A stretch of DNA of 64,000 bases from CAWBRT01 sp963814745 (GTDB lineage Bacteria; Acidobacteriota; Terriglobia; Terriglobales; Acidobacteriaceae), in the NCBI GenBank assembly GCA_963814745.1, contig CAWFEA010000004.1, positions 806,001 to 870,000 on the forward strand, read 5' to 3'. The notes beneath the pieces are model-generated. The model was not told the DNA's origin and did not search any database. It saw only the letters and a list, made by a program, of their open reading frames with translations. Position numbers and translations under genes: made by a program. Below, one piece after another: positions 27,572 through 37,309 of the stretch (position 1 is its first letter; each line of letters begins with the position of its first letter).

Positions 27572-30500
27572 TGAGCGAGCAGCTGCGTCTTGCCGGAAAG
27601 ATTGCCCACTCTTTCATCGACTCCAAACTTACGCCGATGGTGATCGCGGCGGCCCTGCTGCTCGGCGGCTTCGCCATTTGGCAGACCCCGCGTGAGGAAG
27701 AGCCGCAAATCGTTGTCCCCATGCTGGACGTGATGGTGCAGATGCCGGGCGCATCGGCGGATGAGGTTCAGCAGCGCGTCAGCGTCCCGATGGAAAAGCT
27801 ACTGCGCGAAGTTCCGGGCGTCGAGTACCTGTACTCGAACAGCTCGGCTGGAATGAGCCTCGTCATCGTCCGTTTTTATGTCGGCACCAAGGAAGAAGAT
27901 GCGATCGTCAAGACCTACAACAAGCTGTATTCCAACCTTGATCGCATTCCGCCCGGAGTGTCGCAGCCGATCATCAAGGTGCGCTCGATTGACGACGTAC
28001 CCATTCTCGCGCTGACCATGTGGGGGCCGGGCTACGATTCTTATCGGCTGCGCCGGATTGCGGGCGAGGTGGAAAACCGGCTCAAACGGGTTGACGAAGT
28101 ATCGGAAACGAAGATTATAGGCGGGCAGCCACGGGCCATTCGCGTTGTGCTCGATAGCCAGAAGCTCGCGGCCTACGGGCTTACGCCTTCCACTGTCGTC
28201 GGACAATTACAGGCCTCAAATCAGCGCGGCATTGCCGGCAGCTTCGCCCAGGACAATCAGGAGTTCCAGGTCGAAGCAGGAAGATTTTTTACCAGTACGG
28301 CAGACCTGCAACAGGTCGTGGTGGGCGTCCGCCAGGGGCGTGCGGTTTATCTGCGGGATGTGGTGGAGAAGATCGAGGATGGTCCCGCCGAGCACGAGAA
28401 CTACGTTTTGTACGCGAACGGCAAGGGCGCGAACTCTGGAGCTGGGCAGGAATACCCGGCAGTGACGCTGACCTTTGCCAAGCGCAAGGGCACAAACGCG
28501 ACTATCATCGCGGAAAAACTCCTGCAGGATGTGAATGCGCTGCGCGGATACGTCATCCCCAACGACCTGCAGGTCAGCGTTACCCGCGATTACGGCAAAA
28601 CCGCCAAGGATAAATCCGACGAGCTGCTCAAGCACTTGCTGCTCGCCACGCTGTCGGTTACATTGCTGATCGGCCTGGCTCTCGGCTGGCGCGAATCCGG
28701 GGTTGTGCTTGTAGCCATTCCCGTGACGCTGGCACTGACGCTCGCCATCTTCTATTTTTTCGGCTATACGCTGAACCGGGTCACGCTGTTCGCGCTGATT
28801 TTCTCGATCGGCATTCTGGTGGACGACGCGATTGTCGTTGTCGAGAACATCGTTCGCCACTTCCGACTGCCCGAAAACAAGGGACGGCAGCTTGCGGAGG
28901 TCGCCGTCGAAGCCGTGGACGAAGTCGGCAACCCCACGATTCTCGCGACCTTCGCGGTGATCGCAGCCATCCTGCCGATGGCTTTCGTGCGCGGTTTGAT
29001 GGGGCCGTACATGCGCCCCATTCCTGTCGGCGCGTCGGCGGCCATGATTTTTTCGCTTTTCGTAGCGTTCGTAGTGTCTCCCTGGGCGGCACTGCGACTG
29101 CTGCGGCATTACGCTGCTTCGGGCACAAATCATTCGCACGAAGCCGAAGGCTGGACCACACGCCTGTATCGGCGAATCATGACGCCGCTGATCGAGAGAT
29201 CCGCCACGCGCAACTTGTTCCTCGCCGGAATGGTTGTGCTCCTGCTGCTTGCGTGCGCCCTTGTCCCGCTCAAGCTGGTGCGCGTAAAGATGTTGCCGTT
29301 CGACAACAAGAGCGAGTTCCAGGTCATCATCGACATGCCGAACGGCACCACGCTCGAGCAGACAACGAATGTCGCTCAGGCGCTGGGCCGCTATCTGGCG
29401 ACTAGTCCCGGAAGTGCTGAATTACCAGATTTACGCCGGCACCTCCGGACCCTACAACTTCAATGGTCTGGTGCGGCATTACTTCATGCGACGGCAGGCG
29501 AACCAAGCCGACATCCAGGTCAACCTGCTTTCGCGGCACGACCGCAAAGCGCAGAGTCATGACATCGCAAGGCGCGTCCGCCCCGCACTGGACCGCATTG
29601 CGCAACAATATGGCGCCCGCATCAAGCTGGCCGAGGTTCCGCCTGGGCCGCCGGTGCTGGACACCCTTGTGGCCGAGGTCTACGGCCCCGACCAACAGGG
29701 TCGCGTCGAACTGGCGAGTCGCATTAAGCAGATATTCCAGCAGACCACCGGCGTCGTGGACATTGACTGGTACGTCGAGGACCCAGAAACCAAGTACGAC
29801 ATGAAAGTGGACCTCGACAAGGCCGCGCTGCACGGCGTTACCGCAGCCGAGGTCACGCGGACCATTCAGATCGGCGTGGGCGGCGCCACGGCGGGCCTGC
29901 TGCACTCACCACAGTCCCGTGAGGACGTGCCAATACAGGTGCGACTCAGTCGCCCGGAGCGATCAAGCATCGAACGACTTGGCGAACTGAAGCTGCCCAC
30001 CCCAGGCGGACAACAAGTCTCGTTGCGCGAGGTCACATCGGTTGACCGGACGACCATTGATCAGAGCTAGATACCAAAAGAACCTGAAGTCTGTCGTTTA
30101 CGTCATTGGCGACCTTGCCGGCCAGGAAGAGAGCCCGGTGTACGCCATCATGAAGATGAACCAGGCCATCGAGAAGCTGCAAGCTCCCGATGGCTATGGG
30201 GTCAAGATATACAACGCCGTCCAGCCTGAAAGCACGAAACACTATTCGATGAAGTGGGACGGCGAGTGGCATATCACTATTGAGGTGTTCCGTGATCTCG
30301 GCATGGCATTTGCCGCCGTTCTGGTACTCATCTATGTGCTCGTGGTCGGATGGTTCGGGTCCTTCAAGACACCGCTGGTGATCATGGCGCCGATCCCGCT
30401 GACGCTGGTGGGCATTCTGCCGGCGCACGCCATGATGGGCGCGTTCTTTACCGCGACCTCTATGATCGGATTCATTGCCGGGGCTGGCATCATCGTGCGC

Positions 30501-30824
30501 AACTCGATTATTCTTGTCGACTTTATCGAACTACGCCGCCATGAAGGCATGAGCCTTGAACACGCTGTCGTGGACGCCGGTGCGGTGCGCTTTCGTCCAA
30601 TGCTGCTGACTGCGGCCGCTGTTGTTGTCGGGGCAAGCGTGATCCTGTTTGACCCGATTTTCCAGGGACTTGCAATTTCGCTGATGGCCGGAGAGGTCGC
30701 ATCAACGGTCCTGTCACGCATGGCAGTTCCAGTTCTTTACTACTTGAGTCAGCGGAAAGGGGCAGTGCCACCGCCGATACAGCCTTTGGATAGCAAACCG
30801 GTGAACGCAGGCGCGGCGGTGTAA
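27571..30824 (+). pseudogene. RND efflux permease (AcrB/CusA superfamily), two frame breaks
   Basis: A proton-driven inner membrane pump of about 1,080 residues when joined. The first frame (27571 to about 29400) has the front domain TPREEEPQIVVPMLDVMVQM and TM4 with the proton-relay Asp pair, GILVDDAIVVVENI. Near 29400 the sequence moves to VPEVLNYQIYAGTSGPYNFN, and near 30065 from RTTIDQS to YQKNLKSVVYVIGDLAGQEE. Each needs removal of one base. The last part holds the second TM bundle with GFIAGAGIIVRNSIILVDFI. Substrate cannot be assigned; the subgroup without His-rich loops argues against a pure metal pump. Confidence 0.82.
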
Positions 30825-30866
30825 CGCTCGCATTGCAAAATGCATTCATTGTGCAGGAGGTGGATC

Positions 30867-31052
30867 ATGACAGTTGAGCGTGGGCTACGGTTAATGGCTG
30901 GGGTTGTTGTTCTCCTGTCGCTGGTGTTGGCGGTGAAGGTGAGCACTTACTGGTTATTTCTGACTGGTTTTGTTGGTCTGAACCTGTTGCAGTCGGCCTT
31001 TACGAATTGGTGCCCGGCAATGGTGCTGCTCCGAAAACTTGGGCTTCGGTGA
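30867..31052 (+). CDS. DUF2892 (YgaP-type) small membrane protein
   Basis: The 61-residue protein has two hydrophobic helices and the family motif TGFVGLNLLQSAFTNWCPAM. The DUF2892 segment is the membrane part of the YgaP rhodanese in other bacteria and often sits near sulfur-transfer genes. ATG 30867 follows AGGAGGTGGATC. It lies 42 bases after the RND gene, so it is probably in the same operon. Confidence 0.8.
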   Translation: MTVERGLRLMAGVVVLLSLVLAVKVSTYWLFLTGFVGLNLLQSAFTNWCPAMVLLRKLGLR

Positions 31053-31122
31053 TTTGTAGTCGAATGCCTCATCTGGACGGTTCGCTTTCGCCCAGTCATC
31101 TTATGAAAGCGTGGGAGATCAC

Positions 31123-31509
31123 ATGCAGACGATCTTACAAGTCGAGTTCTCCTCCAACTTGGCACTGATCCGTGAGGAAATTCTTACCTCGCTAGGGTAC
31201 AAAGTCATATCGGTGATCGGCTCTGAACACGCGTGGAACCCTGATCTAGAGAAAGATCAGCTTAGTGTGATTATTGTTGGACACGGCTCGCCGTGGGACG
31301 AGCGCGAGCAGCTTATCAAATATTTTGCCGAGGCTATTCCGGAAGTGCCAATCGTGGCTCTCCTCGGTATGAATGACGCCACTTTCAGCAAAGCTGCATT
31401 CAACATCCGGGCCGACAATCCGCCACACTGGGTGCGAGCGATCAATTGCTGCAGGCGCGCGTGTCCTCCTTGGGACAATCAGGTTTACCAAGCTGCTGCT
31501 TGTGAATGA
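31123..31509 (+). CDS. Receiver-like (REC) domain protein, atypical
   Basis: A 128-residue protein with the shape of a response regulator receiver: MQTILQVEFSSNLALIREEI, a strand SVIIVGHGSP where the acceptor Asp is normally found, and VPIVALLGM as the later strand. The phospho-accepting Asp appears to be replaced by Gly/His, so it may be a pseudo-receiver. The last 25 residues are Cys-rich (INCCRRACPP) and unlike the fold, so a frame slip near 31440 is possible. GGGAG precedes ATG 31123. Confidence 0.5.
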   Translation: MQTILQVEFSSNLALIREEILTSLGYKVISVIGSEHAWNPDLEKDQLSVIIVGHGSPWDEREQLIKYFAEAIPEVPIVALLGMNDATFSKAAFNIRADNPPHWVRAINCCRRACPPWDNQVYQAAACE

Positions 31510-31665
31510 GTTTAAGCAACATGTCGCACATAGCCGCCGACTGTTCCGGACACTTTGCGACAGCCTGGGAGTTGCAATGCTCAAGGTCGTTCGGGTCCAC
31601 GAGTGGTCGATGTTCTCGACCACCAGATCGTTAGAGGGCCGGTCGCATATCGGATTTCTTGAGTT

Positions 31666-32100
31666 CTAAGGGCCTGCTGCTGAAGCCCGCTTTGTCCTGG
31701 AGGGGCGTCCTGTTCCATAAAGCGATTCCACTTTGCGTACAAAGTGCGACATCGACTTGCTCACGTTGTGAAGCACCTCTGCCCATTGCCGCAGGTGACG
31801 TTCACCGTCCTTGGTCAACGAGTACACCTTCCGCGCCGGTCCCGCGCCTTTCGTGTCCCAATGGCAGGTGACACACCCGTTTTTCTTGAGGATGTTCAAG
31901 GTGCGGTAAAGCGCGGCTCTTTCGATATCCGCATCCGTAAACGCATAATCAGCCAGATATCCAGACAGATCGTAGCCATAAGCCTGCCCGCGCTCACGAA
32001 TCATCAGCAAAAGAACCGGCTCAATAAACCGGTACAAGTGACCCATAGCGCAGGTGCAGGGATAATCAACCGGGTGACGGGGACATTTTCCACGTGCCAT
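31666..32100 (-). CDS. PadR-type transcriptional regulator with Cys/His N-terminus (copy 1)
   Basis: The winged-HTH is clear: GYDLSGYLADYAFTDADIER, then AALYRTLNILKKNGCVTCHW and ARKVYSLTKDGERHLRQWAE, ending in a short dimerisation helix. Before it lies an unusual motif CPRHPVDYPCTCAMGHLYRF, almost identical in the second copy at 41386-41793. The CxxH...CTC arrangement looks metal or redox binding. ATG 32100 is preceded by GGAGG at 9 bases; the longer frame to 32145 would cover the operator. A palindrome at 32130-32148 lies 30 bases upstream, so autoregulation is likely. It is divergent from the redox operon. Confidence 0.85.
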   Translation of the reverse strand: MARGKCPRHPVDYPCTCAMGHLYRFIEPVLLLMIRERGQAYGYDLSGYLADYAFTDADIERAALYRTLNILKKNGCVTCHWDTKGAGPARKVYSLTKDGERHLRQWAEVLHNVSKSMSHFVRKVESLYGTGRPSRTKRASAAGP

Positions 32101-32129
32101 TCTCGAAAACCTCCGACGCCGCTGTCGTT

Positions 32130-32148
32130 TAAGTGTAACACCCACCTA
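32130..32148. promoter_or_regulatory. Putative PadR operator A (own promoter of PadR copy 1)
   Basis: TAAGTGTAACACCCACCTA: inverted half-sites TARGTG and CACCTA separated by 7 bases. It matches the sites at 32285, 42252 and 44978. It is placed 30-48 bases before the PadR ATG. Confidence 0.6.
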
Positions 32149-32284
32149 TTTGCCGGTCCAAAAAGCCTCCGCGAAACTTGCCGAGGGCGGGGATCTGTTG
32201 ACTAAACAGGCGAATATCGCAATCGCATGTGTCACAAAAGTACCGCTGGAATTTTCCGGGACGAGTCGCGGAGGGCATTTCGAC

Positions 32285-32303
32285 AAGGTGATAAGTACAC
32301 CTA
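32285..32303. promoter_or_regulatory. Putative PadR operator B (redox operon)
   Basis: On the minus strand the site reads TAGGTGTACTTATCACCTT, the same 6-7-6 palindrome. It lies 155 bases upstream of the DsrK-like gene. Nearer that gene, CCTAT-N8-ATAGG (about 32376-32393) and two TCTAGA hexamers 11 bases apart are further symmetric elements. Confidence 0.6.
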
Positions 32304-32457
32304 ATCAGTGATGGCACCTTTGCAGCCAACGACATACAAAATAAAGCAGCCTTTCAGGAATTCGGCCTTGCGTGAACCTATCAGAATGAATAGGATTCTA
32401 GACACAAAGTACATCTAGATGGATTGTGCCAACACCAGTTAAAAAAATAGAGGGCCT

Positions 32458-33894
32458 ATGCAGTTGATCAGTCCGGAAGACCGGGAAAAAGCCTTTCACT
32501 CGGCGAAGAAGCTGGATGTCATCCGGAAGCAGCGCTTGCCGGTTCGCTACCACGTGGAAGACTTTGAGGTTCATAATCGCGCTCGCCGTTTCCTCGACGC
32601 ATTCGCCGCCATCCTGAAGCACACGAACTATCGCCTGGCATTGGATCATTATGTCCGGGTGAGTGCGAAGTGCTCGCGTTGCACGGTCAAATGCCAGATT
32701 TATCTGGCCACCGGCGATCAGCAAGACCTCCCCTGCGGCCGCTCGGAATTGTTGCTGTCGGTTTATCGCCGCCACTTCACCACCGCCGGCATTTTGCGGG
32801 CGCGGCTGCTGGGCGATCCGGGATTGACTAATGAAAAGGTCAAGGAGATGGCTGAGGCATTTTACAACTGTACGGCGTGCCGCCGCTGCCACTTTGAGTG
32901 CCCAATGGGGATTGACCACGGATTGCTGACCCACCTGGGGCGTTACATTCTTTCAGAGATTGGAATTATTCCGCGGGCGCTGGCCGTCAGCGTTCGCGAG
33001 CAGTTGATCGGTTCGAGTGGAAACACGTCGGCGGTACCGGTCCCGGCGTTGCTGGATACGCTGGAGTTTCTGAGCGAAGAAATCAAAGAGGGCATAGGCG
33101 TGGAAGTCGCGTTTCCGGTTGATACGCAAGGCGCCGAGTACCTCTTTTTCCCCGCTGTTTCCGACTACATCATGGAGGCCGAAACGCTGATGGGCAATGC
33201 CGCGGTTTTTCGCGCGACGGGGGACATCTGGACCATCGGCACGGGCTATTTTGACGGTATCAATTACGGGCTCTTCTACAACGACCAGATTCTGGAACAC
33301 GTAGTGAAAAAGATCCATGCGGAAGCGGAGCGCCTGCAGGCGAAGAAGCTGCTGATCGGCGAGTGTGGGCACGCTTCGCGAACCGCCAAATTCTTTTATC
33401 CGACCTACTGCGGCGAGAAACCGGCGCGTCCGGTCGTCAGCATCATGGAGTACACCTACAATGCGTGGCGAGAGGGAAAGTTAAAGCTCAAGCCGAACGT
33501 GATCACCGAACGAGTCACCTATCACGATCCGTGTAACTTTTCCCGCAGCGGTTGGGTGGTGGAGCAACCTCGGGAGCTGCTCAAGGCCATTTGCAGCGAT
33601 TACGTTGAGATGACGCCGAATCGGCGCGATAACATTTGCTGCGGCGGTGGCGGCGGCACCGTATCCATCGATGAGATACGGCCGTACAGAACGCTGGTGG
33701 GAGGCAAAGCCAAAGCCGAACAGATTCGGGCGACTGGCGCCAAGTACTGCGTTGCGCCCTGCGCCAACTGCAAGAAGCAGCTAAAAGAATTGATGGAAGA
33801 CCAAGGAATCGACTGCCAAATTGTTGGCCTGCACGACCTGATTTACAAAGCGATTGAATTCGAACCGGAGGATGCCAGTGGAAATGTGGATTGA
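32458..33894 (+). CDS. HdrD/DsrK-like iron-sulfur oxidoreductase subunit
   Basis: Cytoplasmic catalytic-type subunit of membrane complexes that exchange electrons between quinone and thiol/disulfide substrates. The first cluster ligands are C72, C75, C79 and C93; the second is a classic ferredoxin set C138, C141, C144, C148-Pro. The C-terminal CCG domain has C303 (GECGH), C359 (HDPCNFSR), C394-C395-G (NICCGGGGG) and C435/C438 (APCANC), the pattern that holds a noncubane 4Fe-4S cluster in HdrB/HdrD and DsrK. At 478 residues it is close to DsrK in length. It is the first gene of a four-gene operon and overlaps the next by 17 bases. The physiological thiol partner is unknown. Confidence 0.85.
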   Translation: MQLISPEDREKAFHSAKKLDVIRKQRLPVRYHVEDFEVHNRARRFLDAFAAILKHTNYRLALDHYVRVSAKCSRCTVKCQIYLATGDQQDLPCGRSELLLSVYRRHFTTAGILRARLLGDPGLTNEKVKEMAEAFYNCTACRRCHFECPMGIDHGLLTHLGRYILSEIGIIPRALAVSVREQLIGSSGNTSAVPVPALLDTLEFLSEEIKEGIGVEVAFPVDTQGAEYLFFPAVSDYIMEAETLMGNAAVFRATGDIWTIGTGYFDGINYGLFYNDQILEHVVKKIHAEAERLQAKKLLIGECGHASRTAKFFYPTYCGEKPARPVVSIMEYTYNAWREGKLKLKPNVITERVTYHDPCNFSRSGWVVEQPRELLKAICSDYVEMTPNRRDNICCGGGGGTVSIDEIRPYRTLVGGKAKAEQIRATGAKYCVAPCANCKKQLKELMEDQGIDCQIVGLHDLIYKAIEFEPEDASGNVD

Positions 33895-34639
33895 ATTCGG
33901 GCGCGGCCCTCTGTTCCGTATCGCTTTTTCGTTGATGCTGCTGGGTCTGCTGCGGTCGGTAATCCTTACCGTGATCGGAATTGTGGAGGCATATCGGCGG
34001 AGCCCGGACAAAATTGTGAACTGGCGTGAAGTGCGGAGGCAGACGTTCGCCTGGCTTTTTCCGGTTACGCGACTTTGGAGACAACGGCCGGTCTACAGCA
34101 CGGTCTCCGTTTTCTTCCATATCGGGCTGCTGCTGGTTCCTCCATTTCTATTCGCGCATGTCATGCTATGGAAGCGGGTTGCCGGGTTTGCCTGGTTCGC
34201 CATTCCACAGTCCTTGGCAAACTACCTCACGCTGATTGTGGTTGCTGCCGGAGTGGTTTTGTTCCTCAGCCGTGCGCTTGAACCGAGAGCGCGCCAGCTG
34301 AGCCGCCTCCAGGACTTCGCCTGGCCATTGTTACTGGCAATTCCATTTGCCGCCGGATTTCTCTGCTCCAATGCTGCGATCGGGCCGAAGGCCTACCAGG
34401 AGCTGATGCTCGTCCACGTGTACTCGGCGAACCTCATCATGCTGTTGATCCCGTTTACGAAAATCGCGCATTGCGTGCTGGCTCCACTCTCGCAGATGGT
34501 CACGGCCATTGCCTGGAAGTTTCCCGCCGGCGCTGGGGATCGGGTTGCCGCTACGTTGGGCTATGCGGATAAACCCACGTGGCTGCCGAAGGCAAGGCTG
34601 GAAGTCGCGACGGCCGCACACGGCGAGGTGGACAAATGA
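33878..34639 (+). CDS. Cytochrome b-like membrane subunit (DsrM/HdrE/NarI-like)
   Basis: A 253-residue integral membrane protein with about five or six helices. His residues sit within helices (VSVFFHIGLLLVPPFLFAHV, MLVHVYSANLIMLL, TKIAHCVLAPL), fitting two b-type haems as in NarI and DsrM. It would pass electrons between the quinone pool and the Fe-S subunit. GTG 33878 is chosen: GGAGG lies 7 bases upstream inside the end of the preceding gene. The stop overlaps the next ATG (ATGA), which ties it to the ferredoxin subunit. Confidence 0.8.
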   Translation: MEMWIEFGRGPLFRIAFSLMLLGLLRSVILTVIGIVEAYRRSPDKIVNWREVRRQTFAWLFPVTRLWRQRPVYSTVSVFFHIGLLLVPPFLFAHVMLWKRVAGFAWFAIPQSLANYLTLIVVAAGVVLFLSRALEPRARQLSRLQDFAWPLLLAIPFAAGFLCSNAAIGPKAYQELMLVHVYSANLIMLLIPFTKIAHCVLAPLSQMVTAIAWKFPAGAGDRVAATLGYADKPTWLPKARLEVATAAHGEVDK

Positions 34640-35403
34640 AAGTGGCAATCTTAACCGATACTACAAAGTGCAATAACTGCCACGAGTGCGTGGTTGCCTG
34701 CAAGAAACAGAACAAGTTGCCAGTGGACCTGCCGCGCCGATGGGACCTCGACGACGGTCTCTCGGCCGAGAACTGGACGTCGGTGGTCGAGGGGCCCGAG
34801 CACGTTTTTGCCCGCAAGCAATGCCGGCACTGCCTTGAGCCCGCTTGCGCCTCAGCCTGTCCCGTAGGCGCCCTCCATCGAACCAAACTCGGGGCAGTTG
34901 TGTACGACGGGAACAAGTGCATGGGGTGCCGCTACTGTATGATGGCGTGCCCGTACGGCATTCCGCGCTATGAATGGCAGGCCGCGGTTCCCTATGTTCG
35001 CAAGTGCATTCTCTGTTACGACCGGATCGCGGAAGGCCGCCAGCCTGCCTGCACCGAGGTGTGTCCCCAGAAGGCAACCATCTTCGGAGATCGCGACCAG
35101 CTTCTGGCTGAGGCGCATGCCCGCATCGGGAAGGACCCTGGCAAGTATATAAACAAGGTCTGGGGAGAACACGACGCGGGCGGCACATCGGTGCTTTACA
35201 TCTCGAGCGTCGATCTTTCATTCCTGACCGCGGGCCACGCGATTGGCTCCGGCCCTCTGCCGAAAACCACAACGACCGCAATGGAAGCGGTTCCGTTCGC
35301 ATTTACAGGTGTCATGGCATGCATGGCCGGATTGTCATGGATCATCGGGCGCCGCATGACGATTGCCAAGGACGAATCGGGGAAGGACGCATCGCATGAA
35401 TAG
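34636..35403 (+). CDS. Four-cluster ferredoxin subunit (HybA/DsrO/NrfC-like), without Tat signal
   Basis: The electron-wire subunit of NrfD-type complexes. Four sets of Cys are visible: TKCNNCHECVVACKKQN at the very N-terminus, CRHCLEPACASACP, CMGCRYCMMACP and CILCYDRI...ACTEVCP. A C-terminal hydrophobic helix (FAFTGVMACMAGLSWIIG) would anchor it. Homologues such as HybA and DsrO carry a Tat signal and face the periplasm. Here the mature sequence starts directly at residue 1 (MKVAILTDTTKC), so it probably stays on the cytoplasmic side, which changes the expected topology. ATG 34636 overlaps the preceding stop. Confidence 0.88.
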   Translation: MKVAILTDTTKCNNCHECVVACKKQNKLPVDLPRRWDLDDGLSAENWTSVVEGPEHVFARKQCRHCLEPACASACPVGALHRTKLGAVVYDGNKCMGCRYCMMACPYGIPRYEWQAAVPYVRKCILCYDRIAEGRQPACTEVCPQKATIFGDRDQLLAEAHARIGKDPGKYINKVWGEHDAGGTSVLYISSVDLSFLTAGHAIGSGPLPKTTTTAMEAVPFAFTGVMACMAGLSWIIGRRMTIAKDESGKDASHE

Positions 35404-37309
35404 GGTTCGCAAACTGAAGCTGGCGCTATGGACGCTGATTGGCTTGGCGGGATCGGTGGCGGCGGCGCGCTTCCTGTTCGGGCTGGGCGCCAGCACGAAC
35501 CTGACGGACGCAAATCCGTGGGGCGTCTGGGTCGGATTCGATGTGATGGGCGGCGTGGCGTTGGCGGCCGGCGGATTCATCGTTACCGCTACGGTCTACA
35601 TCTTCAAACTGGAGCGCTTCCATTCGGTGGTTCGTCCTGCCGTGCTGACCGCGTTTCTCGGCTACCTCGCGGTGGCAGTCGGACTGATGTTTGATCTGGG
35701 CCTGCCTTGGAACATCTGGCACATGATCGTCTATTGGAACCCTCATTCGCCGCTGTTCGAGGTCGGCTGGTGCGTCATGCTGTACCTCACGATTTTGACC
35801 CTGGAGTTTTTCCCGGTCCCGGCGGAGGAGTTCCCGCGCCTTGCGAGCATCCGTCGAACTCTCGTCAAGGCCCGTTTGCCGTTGGTGATCGTGGGGATCG
35901 GGCTGTCGACGCTGCACCAGTCGTCGCTGGGTTCGCTGTTCCTGATCATGCCCTACCGGCTGCATCCGCTCTGGTACTCGCCGATCCTCCCGGTCATGTT
36001 CCTGATCTCCGCGATCAGCCTGGGACTTTCGATGGTAATTTTCGAGAGCCATTTCACGGCGTATCTTTACCGCCGTAAACCGGAGACGGAGCTGCTGGCT
36101 TCCTTTGGTGGTGCGTGCCGGTGGGTGCTAGCCATTTATCTCACCGTACGATTCGCCGACCTTCTCATTCGCCGGCAGGCGGCACAGCTTTTCGTCGCCG
36201 ATTGGCGAACGGCTTTGTTCTGGTTCGAAATCACGGTGATGGCGCTAATTCCCATCGCCCTCTTTACCTCCACGCGGGTGCGACACAGTCGCGCCGGTCA
36301 GTGGACGGCCGCCACATTCGCGGTCTGCGGCATCGTTCTCAATCGCATCGACGTCGGCGGCGTTGCCCATCCCAGGCCGGACGGCGCTTTCTATCTCCCA
36401 TCCTGGACTGAGATATCCATCAGCGTCGGAATAGTTTCCGCCGCGACGCTGGCGTTTTTGTTTGTCATAGAGCATTTCAAGGTATGGGAAGAAAGGCCCG
36501 CAGATCCGGACGCTGATCCGCTCAAGTTGCCGGAACTCGATCCGGTTGGTAACACCTGGCTGGGAGTTCCCGGCATTGCAGCCCGTACGACATATTCACT
36601 GGCATTCATCCTGGCTGCCGCCGCGGGTTTCGGCCTCTTGAAGGTTGAGCCGGCCGCAAGCCGCGGGATCGATTCCACCCCGGTTCAGCGCGCCCGGGGA
36701 GGTGAAGTCCTTTGGATTGACGGGAACCTTGACGGTTTCGGGGTTTCGTTTAAACACGCGGAGCACGAGAAACGAGAAGGCGGAAAAGAGTCGTGCGTGA
36801 AATGCCATCACATGAACCTGCCCAGGGATGAAGGTACCGCGTGTGCGCGTTGCCATCGGGACATGTATTTGCCGGTCGACGCGTTTCGTCACGACTGGCA
36901 CGCATCGCCCTCCGGAGCGCGCATCGCGTGCCAGCAATGCCACGCTAAGGGAGAGGTGCGCACCGCCGAAAGCGCAGTTCGTTGCGACAAGTGCCATAAG
37001 AACCTCGTCCCGGCCGGCGCTTCGATAACCGTTAAGCGTTATCAAGCCGCTGCCTATACCGAGGCAATGCACCGGCTGTGCGTCGGCTGTCATGTAAAGA
37101 AGACACAGGAGAAGAACAAACCTGAAATGACCCGCTGCGACTGGTGTCACAAAGACCGGCGCGAAGTCATTGACTCTCGCGAACTCGTACTCCGCAAAGC
37201 GGGATTGATGGGGCAGAATGTTGTGCTTCCGGCCCCGGACATGAGGGAAGTAAATGGAACCGCCAAGTCAATTCGAACTGGACCCGGTGCTGCGCGGCCG
37301 TCTGTTTGA
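35396..37309 (+). CDS. NrfD/PsrC-type quinone-interacting membrane protein fused to a six-haem cytochrome c
   Basis: Residues 1 to about 375 form a NrfD/PsrC membrane domain of roughly ten helices, with the conserved start region ANPWGVWVGFDVMGGVALAA. A further helix near residue 405 is followed by a hydrophilic C-terminal part. There, six CxxCH haem motifs lie between about residues 467 and 585: CVKCH, CARCH, CQQCH, CDKCH, CVGCH and CDWCH, with extra His as possible axial ligands (FKHAEHEK). In Tmc, Hmc and Dsr complexes the multihaem cytochrome is a separate subunit; here it is fused to NrfD. The 637-residue protein starts at ATG 35396, eight bases inside the previous gene, after GGAAGGACG. 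Confidence 0.88.
   Translation: MNRVRKLKLALWTLIGLAGSVAAARFLFGLGASTNLTDANPWGVWVGFDVMGGVALAAGGFIVTATVYIFKLERFHSVVRPAVLTAFLGYLAVAVGLMFDLGLPWNIWHMIVYWNPHSPLFEVGWCVMLYLTILTLEFFPVPAEEFPRLASIRRTLVKARLPLVIVGIGLSTLHQSSLGSLFLIMPYRLHPLWYSPILPVMFLISAISLGLSMVIFESHFTAYLYRRKPETELLASFGGACRWVLAIYLTVRFADLLIRRQAAQLFVADWRTALFWFEITVMALIPIALFTSTRVRHSRAGQWTAATFAVCGIVLNRIDVGGVAHPRPDGAFYLPSWTEISISVGIVSAATLAFLFVIEHFKVWEERPADPDADPLKLPELDPVGNTWLGVPGIAARTTYSLAFILAAAAGFGLLKVEPAASRGIDSTPVQRARGGEVLWIDGNLDGFGVSFKHAEHEKREGGKESCVKCHHMNLPRDEGTACARCHRDMYLPVDAFRHDWHASPSGARIACQQCHAKGEVRTAESAVRCDKCHKNLVPAGASITVKRYQAAAYTEAMHRLCVGCHVKKTQEKNKPEMTRCDWCHKDRREVIDSRELVLRKAGLMGQNVVLPAPDMREVNGTAKSIRTGPGAARPSV

Noticed and set aside
28216..29139. 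307-codon minus-strand frame within the RND pump
   Set aside because: Shadow of the pump gene, rich in His/Arg/Gln, no start signal.
32129..32335. 68-codon minus-strand frame with CDTCDCD
   Set aside because: It lies over the divergent control region with two operators and lacks a ribosome binding site. The Cys cluster alone is not enough.
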